Positions 6,051 to 6,821 of a stretch of DNA of 6,821 nucleotides are shown in pieces. Source of the stretch: Nitrospirota bacterium (GTDB lineage: Bacteria > Nitrospirota > Thermodesulfovibrionia > Thermodesulfovibrionales > JdFR-88); contig JAKAMR010000108.1 of NCBI GenBank assembly GCA_021812785.1, positions 1 to 6,821 of the forward strand, in the 5' to 3' direction. A program made the translations under genes and the position numbers. Numbering within the stretch: the first letter of the stretch is position 1; each line of letters begins with the position of its first letter. Under the pieces are notes generated by a model that worked only from the letters and a program-made list of their open reading frames with translations, was not told the origin of the DNA and searched no databases.

Positions 6051-6089
6051 TGAAACGGGTCCGAGCCCTTATGTGGCAATATCGTTTCA
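6051..6089 (-). other. Stem-loop between the first and second ankyrin genes
   Basis: TGAAACG (6051-6057) and CGTTTCA (6083-6089) form a perfect 7-bp inverted repeat. Inside it a GGG/CCC pairing is possible. It lies just after the stop of the 164-aa gene and 3 nt before the ribosome site (6047-6041) of the 530-aa gene. No T-run follows in either direction, so it is not a standard terminator. In mRNA it could affect stability or initiation of the downstream gene; this is inference. Confidence 0.4.
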
Positions 6090-6091
6090 CA

Positions 6092-6586
6092 TTATTGTTT
6101 TGTCATAGCCTTTTCAAGCATTTGCATGATTTTCGGCATAATCTCCGGATGGTAATTTTGAAACAACTTTGCCCAGCCTAGCGCCGTTTTTCCAGTACAA
6201 TCTTTTATATTTACATCCGCGCCATTATCGATCAAGAGTTTTACGATATCTGCGTGGCCATTTGCGGCAGCCCACATCAGTGCAGTTATGCAGCCAGTGT
6301 CCTTCACATTGAGATCAGCGCCCTTATCTATTAGGATTTGCATTGTTTCTGTGTTTCCTGCTTTTGCCGCCACCATTAGCGGCGTTTCATCATTCTTGCC
6401 CCTTGCATTCACATTCGCGCCTTTGGCAAGCAAAGCCTTTACCTGGACGACATCGCCTTTCTTGGATGCTTGAATAAGCTGATTATCAAGCTCCCCAGCA
6501 GATGCGAAAGACACGAAGGCGAACATACCGACGACTAGGATAAACATTACCGACACGGCCAACTGAACGATTTTCATTCTTTGCAT
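6092..6586 (-). CDS. Short exported ankyrin-repeat protein
   Basis: This is a 164-residue protein starting at ATG 6586-6584, with GGGAG 7 nt upstream. An alternative ATG at codon 4 has no better site. The N-terminus is a Sec signal peptide (KIVQLAVSVMFILVVGMFAFVSFASA, cleavage near residue 30 before GEL). Four ankyrin units follow near residues 35-63, 67-96, 100-129 and 133-162. The last is a C-cap (TALGWAKLFQNYHPEIMPKIMQMLEK) with a small insertion compared with the paralogues. The mature start GELDNQLIQA matches GELNSQLIQA of the 530-aa protein, and the same layout recurs in the 422-aa protein, so the three arose by duplication. It is the first gene after the likely promoter at 6677-6685. 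Probable location is the periplasm; the binding partner is unknown. Confidence 0.9.
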   Translation of the reverse strand: MQRMKIVQLAVSVMFILVVGMFAFVSFASAGELDNQLIQASKKGDVVQVKALLAKGANVNARGKNDETPLMVAAKAGNTETMQILIDKGADLNVKDTGCITALMWAAANGHADIVKLLIDNGADVNIKDCTGKTALGWAKLFQNYHPEIMPKIMQMLEKAMTKQ

Positions 6587-6676
6587 GTCATGTCTCCCAT
6601 CTTTGAGGCCGATTTAATGCTCCACATCATCGCGGATTCACCTCTCCGTGATATCGTACTTTCTCTAATATGCGGA

Positions 6677-6685
6677 ATTATAACA
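6677..6685 (-). promoter_or_regulatory. Extended -10 promoter for the ankyrin operon
   Basis: On the minus strand the sequence reads TGTTATAAT, a perfect TATAAT (6682-6677) with the TGn extension. A TTGCAC at 6708-6703 is too far away (20 bp) to be a good -35, which fits an extended -10 promoter. Transcription would begin near 6670, giving a leader of about 80 nt before the ATG at 6586. Confidence 0.55.
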
Positions 6686-6756
6686 AAATTTTTGAAAAAG
6701 AAGTGCAAAGCTTTTGATATTTCACCGGTCGAGCTGAAATTCAACATTCGAAGTTT

Positions 6757-6797
6757 CCGGACGTCCAAAAGTTGCCCCCCGCCTATATAACTATAGA
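6757..6797 (+). promoter_or_regulatory. 41-bp promoter/operator-like element, copy 2
   Basis: This is an ungapped match (34/41) to 738-778 in the same orientation. It keeps CCGGACGT, AAAGTTGCCCCC and TATATA, and ends CTATAGA. Here CTATA and TATAG (6783-6787 and 6792-6796) form a small palindrome that is imperfect in copy 1. By analogy with copy 1, a rightward coding region should begin roughly 30 bp downstream, near or past the window end. Confidence 0.5.
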
Positions 6798-6821
6798 TGA
6801 GGAAATTTGTTCTGGTCCTTT

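Larger units (their letters stand above)
6587..6821. other. Upstream region of the ankyrin operon, right edge
   Basis: No supported gene was found here. It contains the leftward extended -10 promoter candidate at 6677-6685 and, on the + strand, the second copy of the 41-bp element at 6757-6797. The arrangement suggests a divergent intergenic region, with a rightward gene starting beyond 6821. Confidence 0.5.

Noticed and set aside
6574..6768. 64-residue leftward frame upstream of the short ankyrin gene
   Set aside because: It overlaps the start of the ankyrin gene and covers its likely promoter and leader. No ribosome site or protein-like pattern was seen.
6581..6790. 69-residue rightward frame at the right edge
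   Set aside because: It runs through the promoter region and the 41-bp element, with no ribosome site. Read as chance.
738..6797. The two 41-bp copies as attachment sites of an integrated element
   Set aside because: The copies are only 34/41 identical, neither lies next to a tRNA or integrase gene, and both sit in promoter-like positions. A regulatory role fits better, although recombination cannot be excluded.

Overview
The window looks like bacterial DNA from an accessory region, either a plasmid or an integrated element. Reasons: Shine-Dalgarno-led genes, Sec signal peptides, and a plasmid-type actin cassette. The exported repeat proteins suggest a Gram-negative-like cell envelope. Strong AAGGAGG ribosome sites in front of TTG starts would fit a deltaproteobacterial or Nitrospirota-like host, but this is a weak inference and no taxonomic marker is present.

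Left part (1-2439, visibly GC-rich in its genes). A GC-rich hairpin with a T-run opens the window. Next comes a leftward gene for a small, very basic protein of unknown function (33-456). A gene-free region of about 350 bp follows (457-808). It holds a perfect 14-bp inverted repeat, several copies of an AAAGAAAA motif (three of them in tandem), and a 41-bp promoter/operator-like element. Then come two overlapping rightward genes. The first is a ParM/StbA-like actin ATPase (809-1750). The second is a 230-residue protein (1747-2439) with a ParR-like ribbon-helix-helix-type N-terminus followed by two tandem XRE-type helix-turn-helix domains. Together they look like a type II (actin-based) DNA segregation cassette with an unusual adaptor, and the upstream repeats are candidate centromere and autoregulation sites.

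Right part (2440-6586, clearly more AT-rich). Four genes run leftward and converge on the segregation cassette. In transcription order they are a 164-aa exported ankyrin protein, a 530-aa exported ankyrin + Sel1-repeat protein, a 422-aa exported ankyrin protein with about 12 repeats, and a 182-aa multi-pass membrane protein. The three repeat proteins are paralogues that share signal peptide, mature N-terminus and ankyrin layout. The gaps are only 56-70 bp with no convincing internal terminator, so one operon from the extended -10 promoter at 6677-6685 is plausible. Three of the four genes start with TTG.

Right edge (6587-6821). This is the upstream region of the ankyrin operon. It carries a second copy (34/41 identical, same orientation) of the 41-bp element found upstream of the actin gene. 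A rightward gene under related control probably begins just outside the window.

The most notable points are the ribbon-helix-helix plus double-HTH adaptor paired with the actin-like ATPase, the shared 41-bp element at two places 6 kb apart, and the repeat-rich region upstream of the actin gene. Functions of the ankyrin/Sel1 block and of the flanking small proteins cannot be assigned from sequence alone.
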